From NCBI RefSeq assembly GCF_020386635.1, contig NZ_CP081942.1, positions 1,178,001-1,242,000 on the forward strand: a stretch of 64,000 bases of DNA, written 5' to 3'. How positions within the stretch are numbered: position 1 is the stretch's first letter; every line of letters starts with the position of its first letter. Source of the stretch: Pseudomonas sp. MM211 (GTDB lineage Bacteria > Pseudomonadota > Gammaproteobacteria > Pseudomonadales > Pseudomonadaceae). Made by a program: the position numbers and the translations under genes. Positions 36,896 to 45,850 of this stretch are shown piece after piece. The notes under the pieces are model-generated. The model was given only the letters and a program-made list of their open reading frames with translations. It did no database searches and was not told the DNA's origin.

Positions 36896-38250
36896 AAGCA
36901 TCGAATCGAACCCGGCGTCGGATCTCGCCAGCCCTAAGATGCGGGCTCCTGCTGCTCGGTGCGCTGCTCGCCGGCCCAGGCTTCGCGTTCGGTGTGATGG
37001 ACGCTTACGCCCTGGCCCTGCGCAATGATCCGACCTTCCAAGCCGCCACCCGCGAGCGGGACGCTGGCGTGGAGAGCCTCGCCATCGGCCGGGCCGGCTT
37101 GCTGCCGAACCTCTCGTACAGTTATCGCAAGGCCCGCAACGAGTCCGATGTCACGGCGGGCGGGGTGACCAACGATCGCGATTACGACAGCTACTCCTCG
37201 GCGCTGACCCTGCAGCAACCGCTGTTCGATTACGCCGCCTGGGCCGAGTACCGCCAGGGCGTGGCCAAGGCAGCGCTGGCCGACGAACGTCTGCGTGGGC
37301 GTGGCCAGGAACTGGTGGTGCGAGTGTTCGAGGCATACAGCCAGGCCTTGCTGGCGGGTGAGCAGATCGAGCTGGCGGGTGCCCAGCGGCGTGCCTATGC
37401 CGAGCAGCTGCAGCTCAACCAGCGCACCTTCGAGGCCGGCGAAGGCACCCGTACCGACTTGCTGGAAACCCGCGCTCGTCATGATTTGTCCCGGGCGCAG
37501 GAGATCGAGGCGCAGGATGCCCTGGATGCCGCGCTGCGCGACCTGCAGGCAATCATCGGCGAGCCGGTCGAACTTCGCCAACTGGCGCCATTGAGTGGCC
37601 CGTTCAGCGCCGAACCGCTGGCTCCGGCGCGGTTCGAAGGCTGGCGCGACATGGCCATGGCGCACAATGCCGAGCTCGCCAGCCAGCGCCATGGGCTGAG
37701 CGTGGCCGAGCAGGAGGTCGAGCGCCAACGTGCTGGGCACTTGCCGACACTCGGGCTGTACGCCAGCTCGCGCAAGACCAGCTCCGACTCGGAAAGCACC
37801 TACAACCAGAAGTACGACACCGACAGCATCGGTATCCAGCTCAGTGTGCCGTTGTTCGCCGGTGGCGGTGTATCGGCTTCGCGACGTCAGGCAGCGGCAT
37901 CCTACGATCAGGCCCGCTACGAGCTGGACGCCCAGCGCGACGGGGTGCTCAACGAGCTACGGCGGCAGTTCAACCTGTGTGCGAGTAGCACTGCCAAGGT
38001 GCGTGCCTATGAGCTGGCGGTCGAGTCGGCGAGTGGTCTGATCGACGCTACCCGGAAGAGTGTCACCGGTGGTGAGCGGGTCAACCGTGACGTCCTCGAT
38101 GCCGAGCAGCAGCTCTACAGCGCTCGGCGGGATCTGGCGGAGGCGCGTTATGGCTACCTGCGCGCCTGGTTGCAGCTGCGCTACCTGGCCGGGGTGCTCG
38201 GTGAGGCGGATCTGCGCCACTTGAGCCGTTATTTCCCGGGTAGCGCATGA
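36892..38250 (+). CDS. hasF: TolC-like outer-membrane channel HasF
   Basis: 452 residues, TolC/OEP family. Signal peptide with hydrophobic core LLLLGALLAGPGFA (about residues 15-31), then two repeated coiled-coil/strand halves (DAYALALRNDPTFQAATRER; TYNQKYDTDSIGIQLSVPLF). The segment GGERVNRDVLDAEQQLYSA is typical of the second helical hairpin. It forms the exit duct for HasA. Overlap ATGA with hasE. It is the last gene of the export part. Confidence 0.9.
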   Translation: MKASNRTRRRISPALRCGLLLLGALLAGPGFAFGVMDAYALALRNDPTFQAATRERDAGVESLAIGRAGLLPNLSYSYRKARNESDVTAGGVTNDRDYDSYSSALTLQQPLFDYAAWAEYRQGVAKAALADERLRGRGQELVVRVFEAYSQALLAGEQIELAGAQRRAYAEQLQLNQRTFEAGEGTRTDLLETRARHDLSRAQEIEAQDALDAALRDLQAIIGEPVELRQLAPLSGPFSAEPLAPARFEGWRDMAMAHNAELASQRHGLSVAEQEVERQRAGHLPTLGLYASSRKTSSDSESTYNQKYDTDSIGIQLSVPLFAGGGVSASRRQAAASYDQARYELDAQRDGVLNELRRQFNLCASSTAKVRAYELAVESASGLIDATRKSVTGGERVNRDVLDAEQQLYSARRDLAEARYGYLRAWLQLRYLAGVLGEADLRHLSRYFPGSA

Positions 38251-38320
38251 CCGTTGGCTCGCGGGGCGAGTGTCGGTATTTACCGAATTTTTCCTGCTGA
38301 TTCGTCAGTTATCTAGACGA

Positions 38321-38339
38321 TGCCGAGCACCGCTCGGCA
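38321..38339 (+). other. hairpin upstream of hemO
   Basis: TGCCGAGC / GCTCGGCA with a three-base loop lies between hasF and hemO, with no T run. It could be a processing site; I do not call it a terminator. Confidence 0.4.
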
Positions 38340-38360
38340 GGCCCGTACAAGGAGAGACCC

Positions 38361-38954
38361 ATGACCGCCCAACAAGCACAACTGTCCCATCCACTGCGTT
38401 CGCAGCGTCTCAACCAACTGACCCACGAACCTCATGGCAAGCTCGATGCGCTGGTCAAAGGCCATGATCCATTCGGCAGTCCAGAGCGCTTCGCGCGCTT
38501 CGTCGCCGCCCAGTATCTGTTCCAGTACGACCTGGAAACGCTCTATCACGACCCCGCGCTGATCGCGTTGCTAGCGGATCTGCCGGCACGTTGCCGCTTG
38601 CAGCAGGCCCGTCTCGATCTGGCTGACCTTGGCCTGCCGGTGCCACTGGGCGATGAGTCGATTCGTGGCCAGTCCTTGGGGCTCGGCGCCGCCCTTGCCT
38701 GGCTGTTCGTGTCCGAGGGCTCCAAGCTGGGGGCGGCCTTCCTACTCAAGCGCATGCCCGCTCTGGGCCTGAGCGAGACCTTCGGGGCGCGGCATCTGGG
38801 CGAGCCCGAGGGTGGCCGGGCGCAAGGCTGGAAAACCTTCGTCGCAGCGCTCGACGGTGTCGAACTGGATGAGCAGCAAGAGCGTGAGGCCGAGGCCGCC
38901 GCTATCGCGGCTTTCGAGCGTTTCGCCGTGCACCTGGAGCGCAGCTTTGCCTGA
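38361..38954 (+). CDS. hemO: heme oxygenase (HemO/PigA type)
   Basis: 197 residues. It closely matches the P. aeruginosa HemO/PigA pattern: RSQRLNQLTHEPHGKLDALV with proximal heme ligand His25, FARFVAAQYLFQYDLE, LAWLFVSEGSKLGAAFLLKR and GARHLGEPEGGRAQGWK. It opens imported heme to biliverdin, iron and CO in the cytoplasm. A strong AAGGAGA site precedes the ATG. The 110-bp gap after hasF shows no clear Fur box, so it may be read from the has promoters; this linkage differs from P. aeruginosa, where hemO is elsewhere. Confidence 0.93.
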   Translation: MTAQQAQLSHPLRSQRLNQLTHEPHGKLDALVKGHDPFGSPERFARFVAAQYLFQYDLETLYHDPALIALLADLPARCRLQQARLDLADLGLPVPLGDESIRGQSLGLGAALAWLFVSEGSKLGAAFLLKRMPALGLSETFGARHLGEPEGGRAQGWKTFVAALDGVELDEQQEREAEAAAIAAFERFAVHLERSFA

Positions 38955-38967
38955 TACGCCGCAGACG

Positions 38968-39360
38968 ATGGCGAGTGGTTGGGCACGCTGGCTATGGCTG
39001 GCGCTCGCCTACCTGAGCATCGGCATGGCAGCGGTGGGCGTGCTGGTGCCTGGCTTGCCGACCACCGAGTTCGTGTTGCTTTCCGCCTGGGCCGCGTCGC
39101 GCAGTTCACCACGGCTTAGCGCCTGGCTGGAGAACCATCGTCTGTTCGGCCCGCTGCTGCGCAACTGGCGGGACGGCGGTGTGATCACCCGGCGTACCAA
39201 GCGGGTGGCGAGCCTGAGCATGCTGATGGCCTTCGCAGTCATGTTGCTGACGGTAGCGCACACGCCGTCGCTGATTTTCGCCGGCTTGGGCATGAGCGGC
39301 GGCGCGCTGTGGATCTGGTCGCGGCCGGAGCGACCACGCAAAGACAATTCCGTCTCGTAG
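38968..39360 (+). CDS. DUF454/YbaN family membrane protein
   Basis: 130 residues. One helix near the N-terminus (WLWLALAYLSIGMAAVGVLV) followed by PGLPTTEFVLLSAWAASRSS and WLENHRLFGPLLRNWRDGG, the conserved core of the YbaN family, then two more helices. Function of the family is unknown. It starts 13 bases after the hemO stop, so it is probably cotranscribed; a TTG at 38948 would overlap hemO and is less likely. Confidence 0.82.
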   Translation: MASGWARWLWLALAYLSIGMAAVGVLVPGLPTTEFVLLSAWAASRSSPRLSAWLENHRLFGPLLRNWRDGGVITRRTKRVASLSMLMAFAVMLLTVAHTPSLIFAGLGMSGGALWIWSRPERPRKDNSVS

Positions 39361-39363
39361 CCC

Positions 39364-39455
39364 ACGGTTGAGCGCAGCGATACCCGGGATGCATCGATAG
39401 TAAACCTGGGTTTTTTGTCGATTGTTCCTGGGTATCGCTACGCTCAACGCCAGGC
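39364..39455. repeat. REP-like element pair
   Basis: Left arm GTTGAGCGCAGCGATACCCGGG and right arm CCTGGGTATCGCTACGCTCAAC face each other around 39 bases that include a TTTTTT run. Same core family as at 10271, 52264 and 57479. The paired arms can form a long hairpin followed by GCCAGG; it may also serve as a terminator for the hemO-ybaN unit. Confidence 0.75.
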
Positions 39456-39509
39456 TATTTGTTCGGTATTTGGCCTATGCTGTGCGCTCGATCGAACGAG
39501 GGCCTGGCG

Positions 39510-39938
39510 ATGAACAAGGATATCAGCGAGATCAGCGGTGCCTGCCATTGTGGCGGGGTGCGCTTTCAGGTGACGCTCAGTAACGGTCTGCACACCGCCC
39601 GGCGCTGCAACTGCTCCTATTGCCGCATGCGCGGCGCGGTGGCGGTATCGGCCGAGTTGGCCGGCTTTCGCATCCTGCAGGGTGAAGAACTGCTGACGGT
39701 CTATCGCTTCAATACGAAGAGCGCCGAGCACTTCTTCTGCTCGCGCTGCGGCATCTACACCCACCATCAACGCCGCTCCAATCCCCATCAGTATGGCGTC
39801 AACGTGGCGTGCCTCGAAGGTGTCAGCCCGTTCGACTTCGCCGAGGTGCCGGTCAGCGATGGCATCGCCCACCCGAAGGACGATCCCTCTGGCGCCGGGC
39901 CGCGACAGGCTGGCGTGCTGCGCTTTATCCCGTCGTGA
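39510..39938 (+). CDS. GFA/CENP-V family zinc protein
   Basis: 142 residues with the GFA zinc-binding cysteines: CHCGG (about 12-16), CNCSYC (about 32-37) and CSRCG (about 76-80). The family includes a glutathione-dependent formaldehyde-activating enzyme, but most members have no known activity. It is isolated by repeats on its left and the met terminator on its right. The ATG at 39510 follows GAGGGCC and gives the usual N-terminus; an upstream in-frame start would run into the repeat region. Confidence 0.85.
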   Translation: MNKDISEISGACHCGGVRFQVTLSNGLHTARRCNCSYCRMRGAVAVSAELAGFRILQGEELLTVYRFNTKSAEHFFCSRCGIYTHHQRRSNPHQYGVNVACLEGVSPFDFAEVPVSDGIAHPKDDPSGAGPRQAGVLRFIPS

Positions 39939-39960
39939 GCGTGCAGCCCGCCGTGCAGAA

Positions 39961-39995
39961 ATGAAAATGCCGCGTAGCTTTAGGCTACGCGGCAT
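39961..39995 (-). terminator. terminator of metNIQ
   Basis: Read on the minus strand, a perfect 12-bp stem ATGCCGCGTAGC / GCTACGCGGCAT with a five-base loop is followed by TTTTCATTT. It lies 30 bases beyond the metQ stop. Confidence 0.9.
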
Positions 39996-40024
39996 CGGGT
40001 GCTGCAGGGGTGGTATTACGGCAA

Positions 40025-40801
40025 TCAGAATGCCGGAACGACCGCGCCTTTGTATTTTTCCAGGATGAAGGCTTTCACTTCGTCGCTGTGCAGGGCCTTG
40101 ACCAGCTTCTGTACGGCGGCGCTGTCCTTGTTGTCTTCACGAGTAACCAGGATGTTGACGTACGGCGAGTCGCTGCCTTCGATGGCCAGGGCGTCCTGGG
40201 TCGGGTTCAGCTTGGCTTCCAGCGCGTAGTTGGTGTTGATCAGCGCCAGGTCGACCTGGGTCAGAACGCGCGGCAGGGTCGCGGCTTCCAGTTCACGCAC
40301 CTTGATGCCCTTCGGGTTCTCGGCGATGTCTTTCGGCGTGGAGAGGATGTTGTTGGCATCCTTGAGCGTGATCACGCCGGCCTTCTGCAGCAGCAGCAGG
40401 GCACGGCCGCCATTGGTGGCGTCGTTAGGAATCACCACGTTGGCGCCTTGCGGCAGGTCTTTCAGATCCTTGATCTTGCTGGAGTAGGCGCCGAACGGTT
40501 CGACGTGCACACCGCCTACGCTGACCAGGGTAGTGCCACGGCTCTTGTTGAACTCATCAAGGTAGGGCTGGTGCTGGAAGAAGTTGGCGTCCAGGCGCTT
40601 TTCGGCGACCTGTACGTTGGGCTGTACGTAGTCGGTGAACACCCTGATGTCCAGCTCCACGCCTTCTTTGGCCAGTGCCGGTTTGACGAAGTTGAGGATC
40701 TCCGCGTGCGGCACGGCCGACGCTGCGACGCTCAGGGTTTCAGCTTGGGCAGCGCTGGAAAAGGCTGCGACGACAGCCAGGGCAGTAAGCAGTTTTTTCA
40801 T
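40025..40801 (-). CDS. metQ: methionine-binding protein MetQ
   Basis: 258 residues, NlpA/MetQ family. Signal peptide ends AAQA before ETLSVAAS, with no lipobox cysteine, so it should be a soluble periplasmic protein (the E. coli homologue is a lipoprotein). Core motifs: HAEILNFVKPALAKEGVELD, FFQHQPYLDEFN and VIPNDATNGGRALLLLQ. Two adjacent ATGs are possible; the second, seven bases after AAGGAG, is preferred. Last gene of metN-metI-metQ and followed by a strong terminator. Confidence 0.92.
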   Translation of the reverse strand: MKKLLTALAVVAAFSSAAQAETLSVAASAVPHAEILNFVKPALAKEGVELDIRVFTDYVQPNVQVAEKRLDANFFQHQPYLDEFNKSRGTTLVSVGGVHVEPFGAYSSKIKDLKDLPQGANVVIPNDATNGGRALLLLQKAGVITLKDANNILSTPKDIAENPKGIKVRELEAATLPRVLTQVDLALINTNYALEAKLNPTQDALAIEGSDSPYVNILVTREDNKDSAAVQKLVKALHSDEVKAFILEKYKGAVVPAF

Positions 40802-40863
40802 CATTTGACTCCTTGAGATGAGGCGGCGTGGCGGCAAAGTGCCGGTCGTCCGTTCCAGCTGTT

Positions 40864-41529
40864 TTATTTACGAGAGAAGTGCACCACCAGCCGATCACCG
40901 ATGGTTTGCAGAATTTGTACGAGCACCACCAGCAGCGCCACGGTCACGAACATCACGTCCGGCTGGTAACGCTGGTAGCCGTAACGCACCGCCAGGTCGC
41001 CGAGGCCGCCGCCGCCGATCAGGCCGCTCATCGCGGTGTAGGACACCAGGGTGATGGCGGTGACGGTGACCGCCGCCAGAATGCCCGGCAGGGCCTCGGG
41101 CAACAGGGCGTTGAAGATGATCTGGCGGGTGCTGGCACCCATCGCCTGGGTCGCTTCGATGATGCCGCGATCGACCTCGCGCAGTGCGGTTTCCACCAGA
41201 CGTGCGAAGAACGGCGTGGCACCGACCACCAGCGGCGGTATGGCCCCGGCAACCCCCAGCGATGTGCCGGTGATCAGCACCGTGACCGGGATCAGCAGGA
41301 TCAGCAGGATCACGAAGGGCACCGAACGCAGGATGTTCACCAGCAACGAGACCACTGCGTAGAGCGCCTTCTGTTCGAACATCTGCCGTGGGCCGGTGAG
41401 GAACAGCAGCACGCCGAGGGGCAGGCCGAACAGCACGGTGAACAGCATGGAGCCGCCGAGCATGTTCAGGGTGTCGAGGCTGGCCTGCCAGATTTCCAGC
41501 CAGTCGACGTTGGGCAGTAAGGTTTCCAT
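40864..41529 (-). CDS. metI: methionine ABC transporter permease MetI
   Basis: 221 residues with five predicted helices. The ATPase-docking loop is seen as GIIEATQAMGASTRQIIFNALLPEA in part. It forms the MetN2I2 channel for methionine import. Start and metN stop share a base (TGATG), so the two are translationally coupled; metQ begins 62 bp downstream. Confidence 0.93.
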   Translation of the reverse strand: METLLPNVDWLEIWQASLDTLNMLGGSMLFTVLFGLPLGVLLFLTGPRQMFEQKALYAVVSLLVNILRSVPFVILLILLIPVTVLITGTSLGVAGAIPPLVVGATPFFARLVETALREVDRGIIEATQAMGASTRQIIFNALLPEALPGILAAVTVTAITLVSYTAMSGLIGGGGLGDLAVRYGYQRYQPDVMFVTVALLVVLVQILQTIGDRLVVHFSRK

Positions 41530-42533
41530 CAGCGCAGAACCTCCAGGTGCACGTCGGCCGCTTCGAAGCGAGCCAGGGCCGCGTCGATATCGCCGCCGCT
41601 CAGTGCCAGGGTCAACTGGCCGTAGGGCGTGTCCTTGATGCGGTCGATACGCCCGGCGAGGATGCTGTAGTCGATACCGGTTTCCCGGGCGACCTGGCCG
41701 AGGATCGGCGAATAGGTCGAGTCACCCTGAAAGGTCAGGCGCAGGATACGGCCCTGAACATGGGCGAAGTCGTCGCGCTGCTCGTTTTCGTCGACCTGCT
41801 CGGCCTCCTGAACGAAGCGCTTGGTGGTGGCGTGCTGTGGGTGCAGGAAGACGTCGGCGACGGCGCCCAGTTCGACGATCACGCCCGCATCCATCACCGC
41901 CACTCGGTCGCAAACGCGGCGAATCACGTCCATCTCATGGGTGATCAGGACGATGGTCAGGCCCAGTTCGCGGTTGATCTCGGCCAGCAATTGCAACACC
42001 GACGCGGTGGTTTGCGGGTCGAGGGCGCTGGTGGCCTCGTCGCAGAGCAGAATCTTCGGGCGGGTGGCCAGCGCCCGGGCGATACCCACACGCTGCTTTT
42101 GCCCGCCGGACAGTTGTGCCGGGTACTTGTTGGCGTGATCCTGAAGACCGACGCGTTCGAGCAGTTCGGCGACACGCTGCTCGATCTCCGCGTTTGGCAC
42201 GCCAGCCAGCTTCAAGGGCATGGCGACGTTGGCGGCGACGGTCTTGGATGACAGCAGGTTGAAGTGCTGGAAGATCATGCCGACCTGCTGGCGGAACGTG
42301 CGCAGGCCATCGGCACCAAGAGCGGTCACGTCCACGCCGTCGATATCGATGCGCCCGCCCGAAGGCTCTTCGAGGCGGTTGATCAGGCGCAGCAGGGTAC
42401 TCTTGCCTGCACCGGAGTGACCGATGATGCCGAATACTTCGCCACGGTCGATATGCAAATCGCAGGGTTGCAGGGCGGGGATATCGCGGCCACTGACGCG
42501 GTACGCCTTGTGAACCTGATGGAAGTCGATCAC
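41529..42533 (-). CDS. metN: methionine ABC transporter ATPase MetN
   Basis: 334 residues. Walker [10 protein letters not shown], signature [10 protein letters not shown], Walker [13 protein letters not shown], switch His in ITHEMDV; the C-terminal ~95 residues form the NIL/ACT domain that senses methionine for trans-inhibition. First gene of the operon. The 160-bp gap upstream to the lipoprotein gene contains AT-rich stretches suited to a promoter but no SAM-riboswitch fold that I can recognise. Confidence 0.94.
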   Translation of the reverse strand: MIDFHQVHKAYRVSGRDIPALQPCDLHIDRGEVFGIIGHSGAGKSTLLRLINRLEEPSGGRIDIDGVDVTALGADGLRTFRQQVGMIFQHFNLLSSKTVAANVAMPLKLAGVPNAEIEQRVAELLERVGLQDHANKYPAQLSGGQKQRVGIARALATRPKILLCDEATSALDPQTTASVLQLLAEINRELGLTIVLITHEMDVIRRVCDRVAVMDAGVIVELGAVADVFLHPQHATTKRFVQEAEQVDENEQRDDFAHVQGRILRLTFQGDSTYSPILGQVARETGIDYSILAGRIDRIKDTPYGQLTLALSGGDIDAALARFEAADVHLEVLR

Positions 42534-42693
42534 GCGTTAAACCTTTTGGGTTCGTCGTTTTTGCCGGATAGGCATATAGATTAGATGCGCTAGTTTATCC
42601 GGCGCTTGTTAGGCCTCAAAGATCTTTGTAGGCCTATGTTTATAGCTAAAAAGCTGGTTGAAGTGCGCCGCTCCAGGCGGCACATCCATTCAG

Positions 42694-43515
42694 CTACCGA
42701 TTGCGCGAACTCAGTATCAGGTGGGGCACCTGAACGGGTTTCACCGCATGGCTGAGGGTCAGCTTGAAGGTCGGGTCGCGTTTCATCACCCGCGCTTCCA
42801 GCAAGCCGGTGACGCGACGCAGATCCTCGGCGCTGCGCACCTGGATATGCACGGTGCGGTCGAAGGTCACCACATCCGCAGCCACCGCATCGAGGCGTTC
42901 GAACAAGGCGGCCTCATCACGGCTATCCAGCATAGGCAGGCTGATTTCGCTGCGTGTGGCAGCAGGATCGATCAGCTTCGCCGGTACTTCCGGCTGCGCA
43001 TCAGCGGCGCGGGTTGCGGCTGCCTGTGCCTCGGCAGCTTGGCGCAACAGGCGCAGCTGCTCCTGACGTGCGGCCTGAGCCTGCTCACCGGCCTGGCGGG
43101 CCTGCTCGACTGCGCTCAGCTCGGCTTCACGAGCCTTGCCGATAGCGCCATCGAGGCCGGTGGTCAGCGCTGGGGCCTTGGGCATCAGGTTGCGCGCATG
43201 ACCAAGGGATTTGGCGGCCTTGTCGAGATCGCCGCTTTCCAGGGCTTTTTGACCTTCCTGCAAATAGGCTTCGGACAGGCGTCGCTGAGCGTGCAGCACC
43301 GCGGCGGGGTCACCGCCCTGCAGCGCTTCGAATTGCGCCTCGGCTTCGGCCAACTGGCCAGCGGCCAGGTTGGCGTCGAACTGCTCCTGAGCACTGGGAG
43401 CAACCGCCACGGCAGCCGGAGCCGCAACTGGTTCGGCTTCCTGGCGGCTTTGGCAGCCGACCATCAGCAGAACCAGTGCGGCCAGAGCGGCACGGCATAG
43501 GGGGAACGATGTCAT
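42694..43515 (-). CDS. lipoprotein of unknown function
   Basis: 273 residues. The leader ends LLMVGC, a lipobox with Cys21, so the protein is lipid-anchored. The middle is predicted coiled coil rich in Ala/Glu/Gln/Arg (about residues 110-190), with TPR-like helices before it (LAEAEAQFEALQGGD; LQEGQKALESGDLDKAAKSL), and a compact C-terminal domain (FDRTVHIQVRSAEDLRRVTG). It is the gene found between metN and znuB in P. aeruginosa (PA5502 position). A longer in-frame reading upstream overlaps znuB and is not credible. Function unknown. Confidence 0.75.
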   Translation of the reverse strand: MTSFPLCRAALAALVLLMVGCQSRQEAEPVAAPAAVAVAPSAQEQFDANLAAGQLAEAEAQFEALQGGDPAAVLHAQRRLSEAYLQEGQKALESGDLDKAAKSLGHARNLMPKAPALTTGLDGAIGKAREAELSAVEQARQAGEQAQAARQEQLRLLRQAAEAQAAATRAADAQPEVPAKLIDPAATRSEISLPMLDSRDEAALFERLDAVAADVVTFDRTVHIQVRSAEDLRRVTGLLEARVMKRDPTFKLTLSHAVKPVQVPHLILSSRNR

Positions 43516-43589
43516 GGCTGCGAGTCTCGATTTGTGCAAAAAACACGCAATTCTACACGCTGGCTCATGCGCTGACCAAATTCCGCAAC

Positions 43590-44378
43590 TCACGCCCTGC
43601 GGCGCGGCAGCACGAAACTGAGCAGGAACAGGCTGGCCGCGGAAACCACGATGGAAGGGCCGGCCGGTGTGTCCTGTAGCCAGGACAGGCTGAGGCCGCA
43701 ACAGACTGCGACGATGCCCAGCAGGCTGGCGCCGAAGGCCATCTGCTCTGGCGTGCGCGCATGCCGCTGTGCGGCCGCGGCGGGGATGATCAGCAGTGAG
43801 GTGATCAGTAGCACGCCGACGATCTTCATCGCCACGGCGATGACGATGGCGATGAGTAGCATCAGGCCGAGGCGGATCGCTGCCACGGGCAGACCTTCGA
43901 CCCTGGCCAGTTCCTCGTGCACGGTAATCGCCAGCAACGGGCGCCACATCAGCACCAGCAGGATCAGTACCAGAGCACTGCCGGCGAGAATCCAGGCCAG
44001 ATCGGTGGTGCTGACAGCGAGCAGGTCGCCGAACAGGTAGCCCATCAGGTCGATGCGCACGTCGCGCATGAAACTCAGTACCACCAGACCCAGCGACAGC
44101 GTGCTGTGGGCGAGGATGCCGAGCAGCGTGTCGCTGGCCAGCGGCTGGCGTGTCTGCAGGGTGACCAGCAAGATCGCCAGCAGCACACAGCCGACGGTCA
44201 CCGCGAAGGTCGGGCTGACATCCAGCATCAGCCCCAGAGCCACACCGAGCAGCGCGGCATGGGACAGGGTGTCGCCGAAGTAGGCCATGCGCCGCCACAC
44301 CACGAAGGAGCCCAATGGGCCGGCGACCAGCGCCAGGGCGAGGCCGGCGAGCAGGGCGTTGAGCAGAAAATCAGCCAT
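43590..44378 (-). CDS. znuB: zinc ABC transporter permease ZnuB
   Basis: 262 residues, eight or so membrane helices, ABC-3 family. Motifs include [21 protein letters not shown] and [20 protein letters not shown], which are typical. It forms the channel for zinc import. The ATG overlaps the znuC stop by eight bases; the longer alternative beginning MAASM is possible but lies further inside znuC. Confidence 0.94.
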   Translation of the reverse strand: MADFLLNALLAGLALALVAGPLGSFVVWRRMAYFGDTLSHAALLGVALGLMLDVSPTFAVTVGCVLLAILLVTLQTRQPLASDTLLGILAHSTLSLGLVVLSFMRDVRIDLMGYLFGDLLAVSTTDLAWILAGSALVLILLVLMWRPLLAITVHEELARVEGLPVAAIRLGLMLLIAIVIAVAMKIVGVLLITSLLIIPAAAAQRHARTPEQMAFGASLLGIVAVCCGLSLSWLQDTPAGPSIVVSAASLFLLSFVLPRRRA

Positions 44379-45174
44379 GCTTGCAGCCATCTCCGTGTAC
44401 GTGGGGGCGAACCGGGCCGTTGATGGTCAGACCCGGTTTGTCGCTGACCACGCCGCCATGCAGGTCGTGTTCATGGTCGTGATGGTGGTGATAGACGGCC
44501 AGACTCTGGGCGTCGCGGCCGAACAGTTCGACGAAGGCCGGATCGAAACTGACCTGCTCTGGATGGCCCGAGCAGCACACGTGACGGTTCAGGCACACCA
44601 CTTGATCAGTGGTGCTCATCACCAGATGGAGATCGTGTGAAACCATCAGCACGCCGCAGCCGTGGCGATCGCGCAAGCGTGTGATCAGCCGGTACAACTC
44701 GGCCTGGCCGGCTACGTCGACGCCTTGGACAGGCTCGTCGAGCACCAGCAGCTGCGGCTCGCGCAGCAGGGCACGGGCCAGCAGCACGCGCTGCAGTTCG
44801 CCACCGGAGATGCCTTGCAGCGGGCTGTCGAGCACCTGGCTGGCACCTACCTCTGCCAGCGCCGCCTGGGCGCGGGCACGGTCGACACCGGGCACCAGGC
44901 GCAGAAAGCGCAGCACGCTGAGCGGCAAGGTCGGGTCGACGTGCAGCTTCTGCGGCATGTAGCCGATGCGCAGTTTGGGTTTGCGCCAGACGCTGCCGCT
45001 GTCCTGCTTGAGCAGGCCGAGTACCGCACGCACCAGGGTGGTCTTGCCGGCGCCGTTGGGGCCGATCAGGGTGACGATCTCGCCAGGTTTAATCGTCAGC
45101 TCGACGTTATCGAGCACCGTCTGCCCGGAGAAACCGACAGTCACGCCTTCGAGGCGAATCAGCGCGTCGCTCAT
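44371..45174 (-). CDS. znuC: zinc ABC transporter ATPase ZnuC
   Basis: 267 residues. Walker [10 protein letters not shown], signature ISGGELQRV, Walker B LLVLDEP and switch His VSHDLH are intact. The C-terminal tail is rich in histidine ([10 protein letters not shown], later [10 protein letters not shown]), which may bind zinc and give feedback (inference). Start at the ATG overlapping the zur stop (ATGA); the frame is open upstream inside zur but that is a shadow. Confidence 0.94.
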   Translation of the reverse strand: MSDALIRLEGVTVGFSGQTVLDNVELTIKPGEIVTLIGPNGAGKTTLVRAVLGLLKQDSGSVWRKPKLRIGYMPQKLHVDPTLPLSVLRFLRLVPGVDRARAQAALAEVGASQVLDSPLQGISGGELQRVLLARALLREPQLLVLDEPVQGVDVAGQAELYRLITRLRDRHGCGVLMVSHDLHLVMSTTDQVVCLNRHVCCSGHPEQVSFDPAFVELFGRDAQSLAVYHHHHDHEHDLHGGVVSDKPGLTINGPVRPHVHGDGCKHG

Positions 45175-45671
45175 TTGCTGCCTTGGCAGCCTGCGCACAG
45201 GCCAACGACTTCGACGGTCTGGCTCTCGACGTTGAAGCCGACACCCTTGGCGCCTGTGACGATGGCATCGCTGATCGCTGTTTGCTCCAGTTCCACGGCA
45301 GCGTTGCAATTGCGGCAGATCAGGAACTGGCTCTGGTGAGCGTGTGCCGGATGGCTGCAGCCAACGAAGGCGTTGAGCGAAGCGATACGGTGCACCAGGC
45401 CGTTTTCCAGAAGGAAATCCAGGGCTCGGTAAACGGTCGGCGGCGCCGCGCGGCGGCCGTCTTCCTCGCTGAGCACGCCAAGAATGTCGTAGGCTCCCAG
45501 CGGCTTGTGGCTAGCCCATACCAGCTCCAGAACCCGCTTGCGCAGGGCGGTCAGGCGTAGGCCCTGACGAGCACAGATGGCCTCGGCTTCGGCCAGGGCG
45601 TGGCTGACGCAATGGGAGTGGTCATGTGGGCGCGATGCCAAAGGCGGCACGACGCTGACGGGTTTGTACAT
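45171..45671 (-). CDS. zur: zinc uptake regulator Zur
   Basis: 166 residues, Fur superfamily. N-terminal winged helix ([20 protein letters not shown], then [20 protein letters not shown]), structural zinc cysteines CRNC and CAGC near the end, and sensing residues in the HPAHAHQ segment. With zinc bound it represses znuA and its own operon. It is the first gene of zur-znuC-znuB, and a Zur-type box lies just upstream. In P. aeruginosa the same gene is known as np20/zur. Confidence 0.93.
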   Translation of the reverse strand: MYKPVSVVPPLASRPHDHSHCVSHALAEAEAICARQGLRLTALRKRVLELVWASHKPLGAYDILGVLSEEDGRRAAPPTVYRALDFLLENGLVHRIASLNAFVGCSHPAHAHQSQFLICRNCNAAVELEQTAISDAIVTGAKGVGFNVESQTVEVVGLCAGCQGSK

Positions 45672-45695
45672 GGCGAGGGCCTCGAAGCGTAGGAC

Positions 45696-45708
45696 GTTAT
45701 TCTATTAC
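45696..45708 (-). promoter_or_regulatory. Zur-type operator before zur
   Basis: GTTATTCTATTAC sits 25 bases before the zur start. It differs by one base from the box before znuA and has the GTTAT...ATNAC shape of known Zur sites. Confidence 0.75.
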
Positions 45709-45807
45709 GCATCGCCCGCCGCGCGCCACGCATGTACCGGTTGGCCGTCCGGCTGGCGCGCTGAGAGGTTCATTCGGCGGACAAGTGCCAACTGGCGAGA
45801 ATAGGAT

Positions 45808-45820
45808 GTTATTGTATTAC
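45808..45820 (+). promoter_or_regulatory. Zur-type operator before znuA
   Basis: GTTATTGTATTAC, 31 bases before the znuA start codon, is nearly the same as the zur box 112 bp away. The pair would let one repressor shut both divergent units. Confidence 0.75.
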
Positions 45821-45850
45821 TCCTGTTGTCTCTCGAAAGAATCTCTTCCC

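Noticed and set aside
42534..42693. SAM riboswitch before metN
   Set aside because: The gap is short, and no SAM-I style set of helices can be drawn; a weak GCCGC/GCGGC stem is all that is seen.
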